From Tamlana sp. 2_MG-2023 (GTDB lineage: Bacteria > Bacteroidota > Bacteroidia > Flavobacteriales > Flavobacteriaceae): a stretch of 64,000 nt of DNA. The notes below the pieces were generated by a model. The model was not told the DNA's origin, did no database searches, and saw only the letters and a program-made list of their open reading frames with translations. Location: assembly GCF_030548465.1 (NCBI RefSeq), contig NZ_JAUOSF010000002.1, forward strand, positions 124,001 through 188,000. The letters are read 5' to 3'. Both the position numbers and the translations under genes were made by a program. Shown piece by piece: positions 16,918 to 28,310 of this stretch. Position 1 is the stretch's first letter; every line of letters starts with the position of its first letter.

Positions 16918-17940
16918 TTAAATTTTAAGTCTTGCTGAAGCTACAACATCTTGTTTGGCAAAGTCACTTTCTAAATATTTTAAGTAACCCACGATGGCTA
17001 TCATAGCTGCATTATCGGTTGTGAATTCAAATTTTGGTACGTAGGTAGTCCAGCCAAATTTTTGTTCACCATCTTTTAAAGCTTGACGAATACCTGAATT
17101 TGCAGAAACACCACCGCCAATCGCAATATGCTTTATACCTGTTTCTTTTGATGCTAGTTTAAGCTTGTCTATTAAAATACCAATGATCGTGTGTTGAATG
17201 GAAGCGCAAATATCATTCAAGTGCTCTTCAATAAAATTCGGATTTTCTTTTACTTCACGTTGAATGAAATATAAAACAGCCGTTTTAAACCCAGAAAAAC
17301 TAAAATTGAGTCCGTCAACCTTAGGCTTAGTAAATTTAAATGCTTTTGGGTTACCTAATTTAGCACGTTTATCAATTTCGGGTCCTGCGGGATAGCCTAA
17401 TCCTAGAATTTTGCCGCTTTTATCGAAGGCTTCACCTACAGCATCGTCTATAGTTTCGCCTATAACGGTCATGTCAAAGTGGTTATCAACCCTAACAATT
17501 TGCGTGTGTCCTCCAGAAATCGTCATCGCTAAAAACGGGAATGGTGGTTTTTCAAAACCTTCTTCATCTATAAAATGTGCTAAAATGTGACCCTGCATGT
17601 GGTTCACATCTATTAGTGGAATATTTAAACCATAAGCCAAAGATTTTGCAAAAGAGGTTCCTACAAGTAAACTGCCCATAAGCCCTGGGCCTTTTGTAAA
17701 AGCCACAGCATGAAGTTGTTCCTTTGTAATATTTGCTTTTTTTAAAGCTTGATGTATTACAGGAACTATATTTTGTTGATGTGCTCGTGAGGCCAATTCT
17801 GGTACCACACCACCGTATTCTTCATGTATTTTTTGACTAGCAATAACGTTGCTTAAAATCTTACCGTTAACTAATACCGAGGCCGCTGTATCATCGCAGG
17901 AAGACTCAATTCCTAGTATATATATATTTTCTGAAGCCAT
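16918..17940 (-). CDS. tsaD: tRNA N6-adenosine threonylcarbamoyltransferase
   Basis: A 340-residue TsaD (Kae1/Gcp family), which transfers the threonylcarbamoyl group to A37 of ANN-decoding tRNAs. The ASKHA fold is evident from YILGIESSCDDTAASVL (residues 7-23), GGVVPELASRAHQQNI, the metal-binding His pair in MQGHILAHF, ISGGHTQIV, GEAFDKSGKILGLGYPGGP-like GYPAGPEID and IGGGVSANSGIR. It is the promoter-proximal gene of the minus-strand RNA-modification operon and is divergent from the tamB-like gene; the 242-base gap between them should carry both promoters. Confidence 0.97.
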   Translation of the reverse strand: MASENIYILGIESSCDDTAASVLVNGKILSNVIASQKIHEEYGGVVPELASRAHQQNIVPVIHQALKKANITKEQLHAVAFTKGPGLMGSLLVGTSFAKSLAYGLNIPLIDVNHMQGHILAHFIDEEGFEKPPFPFLAMTISGGHTQIVRVDNHFDMTVIGETIDDAVGEAFDKSGKILGLGYPAGPEIDKRAKLGNPKAFKFTKPKVDGLNFSFSGFKTAVLYFIQREVKENPNFIEEHLNDICASIQHTIIGILIDKLKLASKETGIKHIAIGGGVSANSGIRQALKDGEQKFGWTTYVPKFEFTTDNAAMIAIVGYLKYLESDFAKQDVVASARLKI

Positions 17941-18182
17941 TAATTTCTATTGGGCACAATAATTGTTAATTTTACATCGAATAAACGTTTTATTCGCAAG
18001 CACAAAACTACTCATTTATTTTTTTAATAAAAACGTAAAGAAGTATATATCGATTTGCTTAAAATTGATGTTTGCATCTGTATCTTTAGTAAGTAAAAGA
18101 GTTTATCGTTAATAAAGTTGTAATTTTATCAGTTATCAAGAAGTTTCTTAAAATACTATCTAAAATAGCAGGCATTTTTTTA

Positions 18183-21100
18183 ATGCTATTCATCATTTTG
18201 GTGCTTATTTTATCCATTCCATATGTGCAAACACGCTTGGGGAAATATGCGACTGAACGCCTAAATGAAGAGTACAATACACATATTTATGTTAATCGGC
18301 TAAGCATGCAAATTAATGGAGATATTGAATTAAAAGATATTTATATTGAAGATTATAAGAAAAATACACTTTTTAGTGCTGCAGAATTAAACACCTCCAT
18401 TTTAAGTGTTAGAAATTTATTCAATGGAAATTTAGTTTTTGGCGATGTTGATATTGAAAACCTCCACTTTAATGTTAAAACTTATGAGGGTGAAAGAGAA
18501 ACGAATCTAGATATTTTTGTAAAACGATTTGAAAGAGATAATCCTGAAAAAGTACGTAGTGAATTTTTGCTTTCTTCTAGTGATGTTTCTATTTATAACT
18601 CGGTTTTTAGTTTAGCAGATGAAAACAGAGAGACTTCAAAAATGCTTTATTTAAATGATCTAAATATTAATGGTACCAATTTATTGATTGATGGTAGCAA
18701 TGTAAGTACCAGAATAAACACATTATCTTTTGTAGATAGTAGAGGGGTTGTTGTAAAAAACATGATGACCAATTTCGCTTACACTTTAAGCGATATGACC
18801 TTTGCAAATCTTCAAATAAAAACAGAAAATTCAGTTCTAAATGGTGATTTGAAGTTTTTATATAAGCGTGAGGATTTACAGTATTTTACAGATAAAGTAA
18901 ATATTGAGGCTAGTTTTAAAGGTTCTAATGTGCTTTTGGATGAATTGAATCGTTTTTATGATGAATTCGGACAAAACATACACGCTAAATTCGATGTTGA
19001 TCTTTCAGGTACCTTGAATAATTTAAAGATGACCGGTTTAAGACTTTCTACAAGCGATAGAACACATGTAGATGGCGATATTCTATTTCGAAATTTATTT
19101 AATGCAAAGGATGATAATTTCTATATGAATGGTAAATTTAGAAGTTTATCATCAACCTACTCAGATTTAACACATTTACTTCCAGGTATTTTAGGACGCT
19201 CTATTCCGTCATCGTTCGATAGAGTAGGGATGTTTAATATTATGGGAAACACGGTAATTACTTCGAAAAAAGTGGTCGCCGATATTAAGATTTTTACAGA
19301 TATCGGTTTTGTAGATTCTAACCTAGAAATAGATAAAATTAACGATATCGATAATGGTTCTTATAAAGGAAACATTATTGTAAATGAATTTGATTTTGGT
19401 TCTTTTCTGAATGCACCTAAAGTAGGGAAAGGCTCCTTAAATATTGATGTAAACGGAAAAGGTTTTACCGCCGAAAAAATTGATACACAAATAAAAGGTG
19501 ATATTTTTCAATTAGAATATAACAACTACAACTACGAAGGGATTAAAATTGCAGGAAATGTTATGAATAATATTTTCGATGGTAATTTAATGATTAACGA
19601 TTCTAATTTAAAAATGAATTTTTTAGGGCTTGTAGATTTTTCAGAAGAAGTAAAAAAATACGATTTCGAAGCCGTTGTAGATTATGCAGATTTACAAACG
19701 CTAAATTTTATAAAAAGAGATAGCATTTCCATATTGAAAAGTAAAGTAAATATGAATATGAATGCCGGTAGTGTAGATGATGCTTTTGGTAAAATCATTT
19801 TTAGTAATACCGTTTATGAGAATGAAAACGATACTTATGCTTTTGATAAATTTGTAGTAACCTCTAGGTTTGAAGGCGAAAAGCGCTATTTGTCTTTTAA
19901 TTCTCCAGACATCATTCAAGGCGATTTAAATGGGCGTTTTGTATTAAGAGATTTGCAAAAATTATTTAAAAATGCCATTGGATACGATTATTCCAACTAT
20001 ACACGAGACAAGGTGGTAGAGAAGCAGTATATTGATTTTAATTTCAAGATATATAATAAAATTGTAGAAGTGCTTTATCCAGAAGTTAAACTTGCTAAAA
20101 ACACCTTTATTCGTGGTCGGGTTGAGAGTGATGAAAGCAAATTTAAACTCATGTTTAAATCACCAAAAATAGAATATGATGATTATTTTGTAGATAATGT
20201 TGAACTACAAGTAGATAATGACAATCCGTTATTTGATACCTATATAGAGGCTGATAGTTTAAATACAAAATTTTATAATTTATCAAAATTTAATTTGATA
20301 AACGTGACCTTAAATGATACGCTTTTTATGCGTGCTGAAATTGTTGGAGGCAAGCGTAACGACGATAATTTCAACTTAAACTTTTACCATACTATTAATG
20401 ATAAAAACGAATCGGTTGTAGGGTTTAAGAAATCAAATTTCACTATTAAAAACCATAAATGGCATATCAATGAAATAGACGATAATTTTCATAAAATAGT
20501 TTTCGATAAGAAGCTAGCCCATTTACGCTTAGAAAAATTTAAGGTAAATCACGAAGATGAAATTATTAATCTATCCGGGTTTATAAAAGATTCAACTCAG
20601 AAGGACATAAAACTAGATTTTGTAAATATAGATTTAGATAAGATTTTACCTGAATTAGACAGTTTAAAGTTTGAAGGTAGAGTTAACGGGCAACTTGAAG
20701 TTTTACAGGAAAATGGTAGTTATTTACCATCCTCAGAGATTGTTGTAAACGGTTTGAAGATTAATGAATTTGATCTTGGCTCCTTTGATGCAAAAATCAA
20801 AGGGAATGAGTCACTTACTAATTATCAAGTAGATGCCTCTATAAAAAATGATTTAGCCAAATCTTTTCACGCTCAAGGCGAAATTAGCGTGGTTAAAAAA
20901 CAAGCAGCTATCGATGTTAACCTAGACTTCGATGATTTTAAATTAGACCCCTTGAATGCTTTGTTGCAAGGTGTTTTGTCAAATATTCGTGGTGAAGCTA
21001 CAGGACGTGTTCAAGTGGTGGGCAATTTAAAAGAACCAGAAATTAACGGTAAATTACTATTAAATAAAGCAGGTTTAGGCATACCATATTTAAACGTGGA

Positions 21101-22571
21101 TTACGCTTTCGCGGAAAATTCATCGGTTGGCCTTAACAATCAAACTTTTCAATTTAATAATATAAAAATTACAGATACGAAATACCAATCTAAAGGGGTG
21201 TTCAAAGGGACTATTAGTCATGAGAATTTTTCTAAGTGGAATTTAGGCCTAGATATTACGACAGATAATTTAGTAGTTTTAGATACCAAAGAGGAAGAAG
21301 AGTCCCTTTATTTCGGAACAGGGTTTCTTGGAGGTCGTGCGAGTATTTACGGGCCAACCGAACAACTGGTAATAAATGTTATAGGAGAAACAAAAAAAGG
21401 AACGGTTTTTAATATTCCTTTGAGCGATTCAGAATCTTTTGGAGATAATTCCTATATGCGTTTTATTACCAAAGAAGAGAAAATGGCAAAGGAACAGGGT
21501 GTGGAGATCGTTTTTAAAGAAATTAAAGGTTTGGAGCTTGATTTTGATTTAGACGTTACTGAAGATGCTGAAGTACAACTTATTATTGATAAAAGTACAG
21601 GACACTCTTTAAAAGGTCGTGGAAGCGGCGGTTTACTTGTCGAAATTAATACCAATGGTAAATTTAATATGTGGGGAGATTTCTCAGTGTTTGAAGGGGT
21701 TTATAATTTTGCGTATGGCGGTTTAGTTCAAAAAGAATTCATTGTACAACCTGGTGGTACCATTGCTTGGGAAGGCGACCCCTTAAAAGCTCAAATTGAT
21801 ATGTTGGCTACTTATAAAACAAGGGCGAACCCGTCTCCATTATTAGATACACCTATTAATAGAAGCATTCCTGTTGAATTGAATATAGCCTTAGTAGGAG
21901 ACTTAGAACAACCTGAGCCAGAATTTAGTTTTGAGTTTCCTAATGTGAATTCAACGGTTAAATCGGAGTTGAACTATAGATTGCAGTCTAAAGAAGATAA
22001 ACAAAATCAAGCCTTATATTTATTGTCTACAGCATCATTTTCTAGTGGTTTAAGTGATCTTAATTTCTCTGGAACCATTGCTGAAAGGTTAAATGGTATA
22101 ATTAATGGTTTTTTTACAGGTGAAGACAGTAAATTAAATATTGGATTAAATTACGAATCTGGACAAAACAGACCCGATTATCAAACAGATGATCGTTTTG
22201 GGGTAACCTTACAAACTCAAATTAGTGATCGTGTTATAATAAATGGAAAAGTAGGAGTGCCTGTTGGAGGTAGTGGTGCTACACAATCTGTTGTTGCTGG
22301 TGATGTTGAAATCGCTTTTCTTCTTAATGAAGATGGAAATTTAACTGCAAATGTGTTTAATCGAGAAAATAGTATTCGAAATTTTGGAGAAAAAATTGGA
22401 TATACTCAAGGTATTGGTGTAGCTTATAGCGTAGATTTTGATACCTTTAGGGAGCTCATTCAGGAAATATTAAAAAAATCGGAGTCAGTAGAGGTTGATA
22501 TTGAAGCTGAAAAAGCAGAAGATAAAAAAGAAAAAGTTCTGCCAAATTACATTTCGATTAAGGAAGAATAA
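18183..22571 (+). CDS. TamB-like translocation/assembly module (AsmA/DUF490 family)
   Basis: A very long (1462-residue) envelope protein with one N-terminal membrane segment (MLFIILVLILSIPYVQT), repetitive beta-rich RBG-like repeats through the periplasm, and a C-terminal TamB/DUF490 domain (about 1000-1430). That domain ends with a typical GDVEIAFLLNEDGNLTANVFNRENS strand block and a charged tail. Relatives shuttle phospholipids or help assemble outer-membrane proteins. The first ATG is at 18183, but the same frame is open back to 18093 and encodes a basic stretch (KKFLKILSKIAGIFL) that would complete the membrane anchor. Only an ATT (18123) is available as a start there. No BamA/TamA partner lies next to it, unlike the tamAB operons of proteobacteria. 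Confidence 0.92.
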   Translation: MLFIILVLILSIPYVQTRLGKYATERLNEEYNTHIYVNRLSMQINGDIELKDIYIEDYKKNTLFSAAELNTSILSVRNLFNGNLVFGDVDIENLHFNVKTYEGERETNLDIFVKRFERDNPEKVRSEFLLSSSDVSIYNSVFSLADENRETSKMLYLNDLNINGTNLLIDGSNVSTRINTLSFVDSRGVVVKNMMTNFAYTLSDMTFANLQIKTENSVLNGDLKFLYKREDLQYFTDKVNIEASFKGSNVLLDELNRFYDEFGQNIHAKFDVDLSGTLNNLKMTGLRLSTSDRTHVDGDILFRNLFNAKDDNFYMNGKFRSLSSTYSDLTHLLPGILGRSIPSSFDRVGMFNIMGNTVITSKKVVADIKIFTDIGFVDSNLEIDKINDIDNGSYKGNIIVNEFDFGSFLNAPKVGKGSLNIDVNGKGFTAEKIDTQIKGDIFQLEYNNYNYEGIKIAGNVMNNIFDGNLMINDSNLKMNFLGLVDFSEEVKKYDFEAVVDYADLQTLNFIKRDSISILKSKVNMNMNAGSVDDAFGKIIFSNTVYENENDTYAFDKFVVTSRFEGEKRYLSFNSPDIIQGDLNGRFVLRDLQKLFKNAIGYDYSNYTRDKVVEKQYIDFNFKIYNKIVEVLYPEVKLAKNTFIRGRVESDESKFKLMFKSPKIEYDDYFVDNVELQVDNDNPLFDTYIEADSLNTKFYNLSKFNLINVTLNDTLFMRAEIVGGKRNDDNFNLNFYHTINDKNESVVGFKKSNFTIKNHKWHINEIDDNFHKIVFDKKLAHLRLEKFKVNHEDEIINLSGFIKDSTQKDIKLDFVNIDLDKILPELDSLKFEGRVNGQLEVLQENGSYLPSSEIVVNGLKINEFDLGSFDAKIKGNESLTNYQVDASIKNDLAKSFHAQGEISVVKKQAAIDVNLDFDDFKLDPLNALLQGVLSNIRGEATGRVQVVGNLKEPEINGKLLLNKAGLGIPYLNVDYAFAENSSVGLNNQTFQFNNIKITDTKYQSKGVFKGTISHENFSKWNLGLDITTDNLVVLDTKEEEESLYFGTGFLGGRASIYGPTEQLVINVIGETKKGTVFNIPLSDSESFGDNSYMRFITKEEKMAKEQGVEIVFKEIKGLELDFDLDVTEDAEVQLIIDKSTGHSLKGRGSGGLLVEINTNGKFNMWGDFSVFEGVYNFAYGGLVQKEFIVQPGGTIAWEGDPLKAQIDMLATYKTRANPSPLLDTPINRSIPVELNIALVGDLEQPEPEFSFEFPNVNSTVKSELNYRLQSKEDKQNQALYLLSTASFSSGLSDLNFSGTIAERLNGIINGFFTGEDSKLNIGLNYESGQNRPDYQTDDRFGVTLQTQISDRVIINGKVGVPVGGSGATQSVVAGDVEIAFLLNEDGNLTANVFNRENSIRNFGEKIGYTQGIGVAYSVDFDTFRELIQEILKKSESVEVDIEAEKAEDKKEKVLPNYISIKEE

Positions 22572-22651
22572 GACAACTAAAGTGAGTCATTTTTGGTCGT
22601 TTTGAGATTCTTATATTTTTAGTTGTCAACTAAAACGTTGTAGTTTTAATT
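22572..22651 (+). promoter_or_regulatory. Overlapping alternative hairpins between tamB-like gene and pfkA
   Basis: Four segments can pair in mutually exclusive ways. GACAACTAAA (22572-22581) pairs with TTTAGTTGTC (22618-22627). The TTTAGTT of the second segment can instead pair with AACTAAA (22628-22634). AACTAAAAC (22628-22636) can pair with GTTTTAATT (22643-22651, one mismatch). This could be an attenuator-like switch or simply the tamB terminator region. Confidence 0.4.
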
Positions 22652-22727
22652 GTATGCTAAAATGTGATTTATGTTATAGAGATATGGTTTTTGTTTCTTA
22701 ATTTTACAAGAACAAATAAGAAAATGA

Positions 22728-24736
<2,009 letters not shown>

Positions 24737-24754
24737 TTTATATTTATTAATAAT

Positions 24755-24804
24755 AACTCCACAGAGTTGTTGTGTGTTAGCACAGTATTCTGTGGAGTTT
24801 TTTT
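24755..24804 (+). terminator. Strong intrinsic terminator after gap
   Basis: An 11-base perfect stem (AACTCCACAGA at 24755-24765 with TCTGTGGAGTT at 24789-24799) is followed by a run of seven T (24798-24804). It separates the pfkA-gap operon from the sugar kinase that follows. Confidence 0.88.
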
Positions 24805-24816
24805 ATCTCTAAACTT

Positions 24817-25677
24817 ATGATTTTAATTGTTGATAGTGGTTCTACAAAATCTGATTGGATAGCTGTAGATAGTAATGGAAACCAATTGTTAGAAAAGATT
24901 CGTACGAAGGGTCTGAATCCAGCTATTTTACCCGAAAAGAAACTCTTTAAAATTATTAAAGGAAGTAAGGAGTTAAAAAAGCATAGAGAGGAAGTTACTC
25001 ATGTGTTTTTCTACGGTGCCGGTTGTGGTACTGAAAATCCGAAACTTTTATTAAAAGGCGTATTGCAAGAAATGTTTACTAATGCCCAGGTAGAAGTAAA
25101 TGAAGATACTTTAGCAGCGGTTTACGCGACTATTAATACACCCACAGAAGCAGCCGTGGTTTGTATTATGGGAACAGGGTCTAATTGTAGTTATTATGAT
25201 GGCGAACACCTTCATCAACGTGTTAACTCATTAGGTTACATTCTAATGGATGATGCCTCTGGAAATTATTACGGTAAGCAATTAATTAGAGATTATTATT
25301 TTAATCATATGCCAGTTACTGTAAAGCATGCCTTCGATACCAAGTTTAATTTGGAGTCAGATTATATTAAATACAACATTTATAAACAACCTAATGCGAA
25401 CGCTTATCTAGCAAACTTCGCAGAGTTTATGTTCTTAAATAAAGATTCAGAATACATCATTAATTTGATTAAAGATGGTATCCGATTGTTTGCAAAAAAC
25501 ATGATTTTTCAATTTGAAGAAGAGCTTAAAACAGTACCTGTTCACTTTGCAGGGTCAATAGCCTTTTTTGCTCAAGATGAAATTAGAGCAGTTGCAGAAG
25601 AAATGGGCTTTACAGTTGGTAACTTTGAGCGTAGACCAATTGAAGGTTTAGTACCTTTTCACACCAAAGATTTATAG
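24817..25677 (+). CDS. BadF/BadG-family sugar kinase (copy 2)
   Basis: A 286-residue ASKHA kinase homologous to the one at 10842-11681. Motifs are LIVDSGSTKSDW (3-14), CIMGTGSNCSYY (phosphate-2) and GYILMDDASGNYYGKQLI; the PVHFAGSIAFF block near the C-terminus is shared. It starts only 13 bases after the T-run of the gap terminator, so it either depends on read-through or has a promoter overlapping the terminator. A kinase of this family next to pfkA-gap suggests phosphorylation of an amino sugar or another hexose feeding glycolysis; peptidoglycan-derived MurNAc or GlcNAc are candidates. The substrate is inference. Confidence 0.87.
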   Translation: MILIVDSGSTKSDWIAVDSNGNQLLEKIRTKGLNPAILPEKKLFKIIKGSKELKKHREEVTHVFFYGAGCGTENPKLLLKGVLQEMFTNAQVEVNEDTLAAVYATINTPTEAAVVCIMGTGSNCSYYDGEHLHQRVNSLGYILMDDASGNYYGKQLIRDYYFNHMPVTVKHAFDTKFNLESDYIKYNIYKQPNANAYLANFAEFMFLNKDSEYIINLIKDGIRLFAKNMIFQFEEELKTVPVHFAGSIAFFAQDEIRAVAEEMGFTVGNFERRPIEGLVPFHTKDL

Positions 25678-25710
25678 GGTTATTTCATTCTTTAAAAGTA
25701 GCCTTTCAAT

Positions 25711-26931
25711 ATGTTGATACCTCATGTCTCTTTTTATATTTCTAATAAAGAAGATAAAGGTCAAGTTATTGAAAGTATTCAAAAAGGTAATTTTGATATT
25801 AATTTCAGTAACCTTAAAGGTGCGCTATTCTCTGAAATTACCTTAAATAAATTCATTCAAGAAGAAATTCGTCATGAACAGTTTGACGTTGAAACCATTC
25901 ATAAAAATAGTTTAAAACAAGCTTCTGAAGGAGAACGAAAAAAAGCGCTTCTTAAACATATTATTGCGCTAAATCCCGAATATATTATTGTAGATAATGT
26001 GTTTGATAGTTTAGATGTTGAATCTCAATCGGCTATTGTACAAACGTTGCTTCAACTTAGTAAGACAATTACCATTGTTCAAATTTTAACCCGTAAACGG
26101 GACTTGCTACCCTTTATTGAAAACATTTTTCAGTTAAAGAACAAGATTTTTAAAAAGATTGAAAGTATTGAAACCGCTTCTACGAATAAAATTCTAATAC
26201 AAGACTTACCAAACCCTGAAAAATTAGTAACTAAAGTTTTTAAATCTTTAGTGAAATTTAATGAGGTTACCATTAAATATGGCGAACGTGTTATTGTAAA
26301 AGACATTTGTTGGGAAATTAAATCTGGAGAGTTCTGGCAGTTAATAGGTCCTAATGGCTCAGGAAAAAGTACATTAATCACGTTAATTACAGGAGATAAC
26401 CCAAAAGCATATGGACAGGATATTGTTCTATTTGGAATGCAGAAGGGGAGTGGTGAACGGGTTTGGGATATCAAAAATAATATTGGTCATTTTTCTGCAG
26501 AAATCTTGCGTGGATTTCGTCGTTTAGACTCTATAGAAAAAATGATACTTTCAGGATTTTATGATTCTATTGGTTTGTATAGGTTTCCAACAGAAAGACA
26601 AAAATTTATCGCTCATGATTGGCTTAAATTGTTAGGATTATTTGAAGTGAAACATAAAGATTTTCTTTCTTTATCAGTAGGGCAGCAACGCTTAGTTTTA
26701 ATAGCACGTGCTATGGTGAAACATCCACCATTACTTATCTTAGATGAACCCACCAATGGTTTAGATGATGCTGATGCACAAATATTTTCTGAGTTAGTAA
26801 ATAAAATAGCTTCAGAAAGTAAAACAGCCATTTTGTATGTTTCACACCGAAAAGAAGAATCCCTTTTAAACCCTGATTATGTTTTTGAATTAACAGCAAG
26901 TAAATTTGGATCCACGGGTAAAGTGCTGTAA
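25711..26931 (+). CDS. ABC-type ATPase with degenerate N-terminal half (ModF-like)
   Basis: A 406-residue soluble protein with two nucleotide-binding halves. The C-terminal half (about 185-400) is complete: GPNGSGKST Walker A (about 213-221), LSVGQQR signature and LLILDEPTNGLD Walker B. The N-terminal half (1-165) keeps a signature-like SEGERKK (about 72-78) and a Walker-B-like YIIVDNVFDSLD (about 90-101). It has no Walker A at all, and the catalytic Glu after the Walker B Asp is Asn. The overall layout recalls E. coli ModF/PhrA, which has two full halves and no membrane partner. No permease gene is adjacent. The function is unknown; a regulatory or repair role is possible. Confidence 0.85.
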   Translation: MLIPHVSFYISNKEDKGQVIESIQKGNFDINFSNLKGALFSEITLNKFIQEEIRHEQFDVETIHKNSLKQASEGERKKALLKHIIALNPEYIIVDNVFDSLDVESQSAIVQTLLQLSKTITIVQILTRKRDLLPFIENIFQLKNKIFKKIESIETASTNKILIQDLPNPEKLVTKVFKSLVKFNEVTIKYGERVIVKDICWEIKSGEFWQLIGPNGSGKSTLITLITGDNPKAYGQDIVLFGMQKGSGERVWDIKNNIGHFSAEILRGFRRLDSIEKMILSGFYDSIGLYRFPTERQKFIAHDWLKLLGLFEVKHKDFLSLSVGQQRLVLIARAMVKHPPLLILDEPTNGLDDADAQIFSELVNKIASESKTAILYVSHRKEESLLNPDYVFELTASKFGSTGKVL

Positions 26932-27022
26932 ATTGACTATTGACTATTGACTATTGACTATTGACTATTGACTATTGACTATTGACTATTGACTATTGAC
27001 TATTGACTGTTGACTGTTGACC
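26932..27022. repeat. Heptanucleotide tandem repeat, 13 units of ATTGACT type
   Basis: The repeat starts at the base after the ABC-ATPase stop codon. Eleven perfect ATTGACT copies (26932-27008) are followed by GTTGACT and GTTGACC. It fills nearly half of the convergent gap before guaC. Copy-number change would not alter either reading frame. Confidence 0.97.
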
Positions 27023-27085
27023 AAAAAAAACAAATTTCCTTAAATAGTGTTGATTATTTTTAATTCAAGAAAAGTTTAGCTGAAA

Positions 27086-27101
27086 ACTGCGACTGCGACT
27101 G
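27086..27101. repeat. Short ACTGCG tandem repeat
   Basis: Two full ACTGCG units plus ACTG lie 64 bases after the heptanucleotide array in the same convergent gap. The surrounding 27023-27139 otherwise shows nothing recognisable. Confidence 0.8.
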
Positions 27102-27139
27102 AAAAATATAAACTAAACTATAAAAAGGACTATTAACCA

Positions 27140-28180
27140 TCACCCACCGTAAACCCTATTTTCTTGCTCATTTACTCTAATAAAAGTAGTACGTTTAGTA
27201 AGCTCTTTTAATCGAGAAGCACCAACATAGGTACAAGTACTTCTTAACCCCCCTAAAATATCTTGAATGGTGTTTTCAACTGGACCCTTATATGGAACTT
27301 CTACTGTTTTTCCTTCGCTTGCCCGGTATTCAGCTACACCACCAACATGCTTTTCCATGGCAGTAGCCGAGCTCATACCATAAAACTTTTTAAAGACTTC
27401 TCCGTTTTTTTCAATAATCTCTCCGCCACTTTCGTCATGTCCAGCTAACATGCCTCCCAGCATCACAAAATCGGCTCCAGCACCAAAGGCTTTTGCAATA
27501 TCACCAGGTGTGGTACAACCACCGTCACTAATAATTTGACCTCCTAATCCGTGAGCAGCATCAGCACATTCAATAATTGCAGAAAGTTGCGGGTAACCAA
27601 CCCCTGTTTTTACACGTGTTGTACACACAGAGCCTGGTCCAATACCTACTTTTACAATGTCTGCTCCCGAGATTAATAACTCTTCCACCATTTCACCAGT
27701 AACCACATTACCAGCTATAATTATCTTATTAGGAAATTGAGCTCTTGTTTTACGAACGAATGCTGTGAAATGTTCTGAATAACCATTGGCAACATCGATA
27801 CAAATAAATTTTAACTCAGGTAGAACTTCAAACACTTTAGATAGCATTTCAGTGTCCTTTTCACTCGTTCCAGTGCTTACAGCAATATAGTTTTCAATAC
27901 CAATTGGGGCATTTTCAGTAAAAATTTTCCAATCTTCTATTGAATAATGCTTATGAATAGCTGTGAATATGTGTTTTTCAGATAAAGCTAAGGCCATTTC
28001 AAAAGTACCTACTGTATCCATATTAGCAGACATTATTGGAATTCCAGACCAAGTTAAAGTGCTATGCAGAAATTTAAATTCGCGTTCTAGACTTACTTCC
28101 GATCGACTCTTCAAAGTTGACCTTTTAGGTCTTATCATAACATCTTTAAACCCTAATTTAATATCGTATTCAATTCTCAT
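27140..28180 (-). CDS. guaC: GMP reductase
   Basis: A 346-residue IMPDH/GMPR-family barrel, which reduces GMP to IMP with NADPH in purine salvage. It starts [20 protein letters not shown] and lacks the CBS domains of IMP dehydrogenase. The catalytic loop [19 protein letters not shown] carries the active-site Cys (about 184), and [26 protein letters not shown] matches the GMP-binding region. Length and loop fit GuaC (E. coli 347) better than GuaB. It faces the ABC ATPase gene convergently and is divergent from the hybrid kinase gene. Confidence 0.95.
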   Translation of the reverse strand: MRIEYDIKLGFKDVMIRPKRSTLKSRSEVSLEREFKFLHSTLTWSGIPIMSANMDTVGTFEMALALSEKHIFTAIHKHYSIEDWKIFTENAPIGIENYIAVSTGTSEKDTEMLSKVFEVLPELKFICIDVANGYSEHFTAFVRKTRAQFPNKIIIAGNVVTGEMVEELLISGADIVKVGIGPGSVCTTRVKTGVGYPQLSAIIECADAAHGLGGQIISDGGCTTPGDIAKAFGAGADFVMLGGMLAGHDESGGEIIEKNGEVFKKFYGMSSATAMEKHVGGVAEYRASEGKTVEVPYKGPVENTIQDILGGLRSTCTYVGASRLKELTKRTTFIRVNEQENRVYGG

Positions 28181-28263
28181 TCGTTAATATGTATGAAGTT
28201 TTTTACCAAAACTAAAATTAACAAATTTTAGCATACATAGTCGATTTAATAGCCATAAATCGT

Positions 28264-28294
28264 TTTGTTAATTTGTAAATTATAGATATGTTTG
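28264..28294 (+). promoter_or_regulatory. Bacteroidota-type promoter for the hybrid kinase
   Basis: TTTG (28264-28267) is followed after 19 bases by TATGTTTG (28287-28294), an exact match to the TTTG / TAnnTTTG consensus at normal spacing. The start codon at 28311 would then be only about 10 bases from the predicted start of transcription. Confidence 0.65.
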
Positions 28295-28310
28295 TTAAAA
28301 GCCATGTTCT

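Noticed and set aside
26932-27022. Possible CRISPR array
   Set aside because: Units are 7 bases with no spacers between them, and no cas gene is near; it is a simple tandem repeat.
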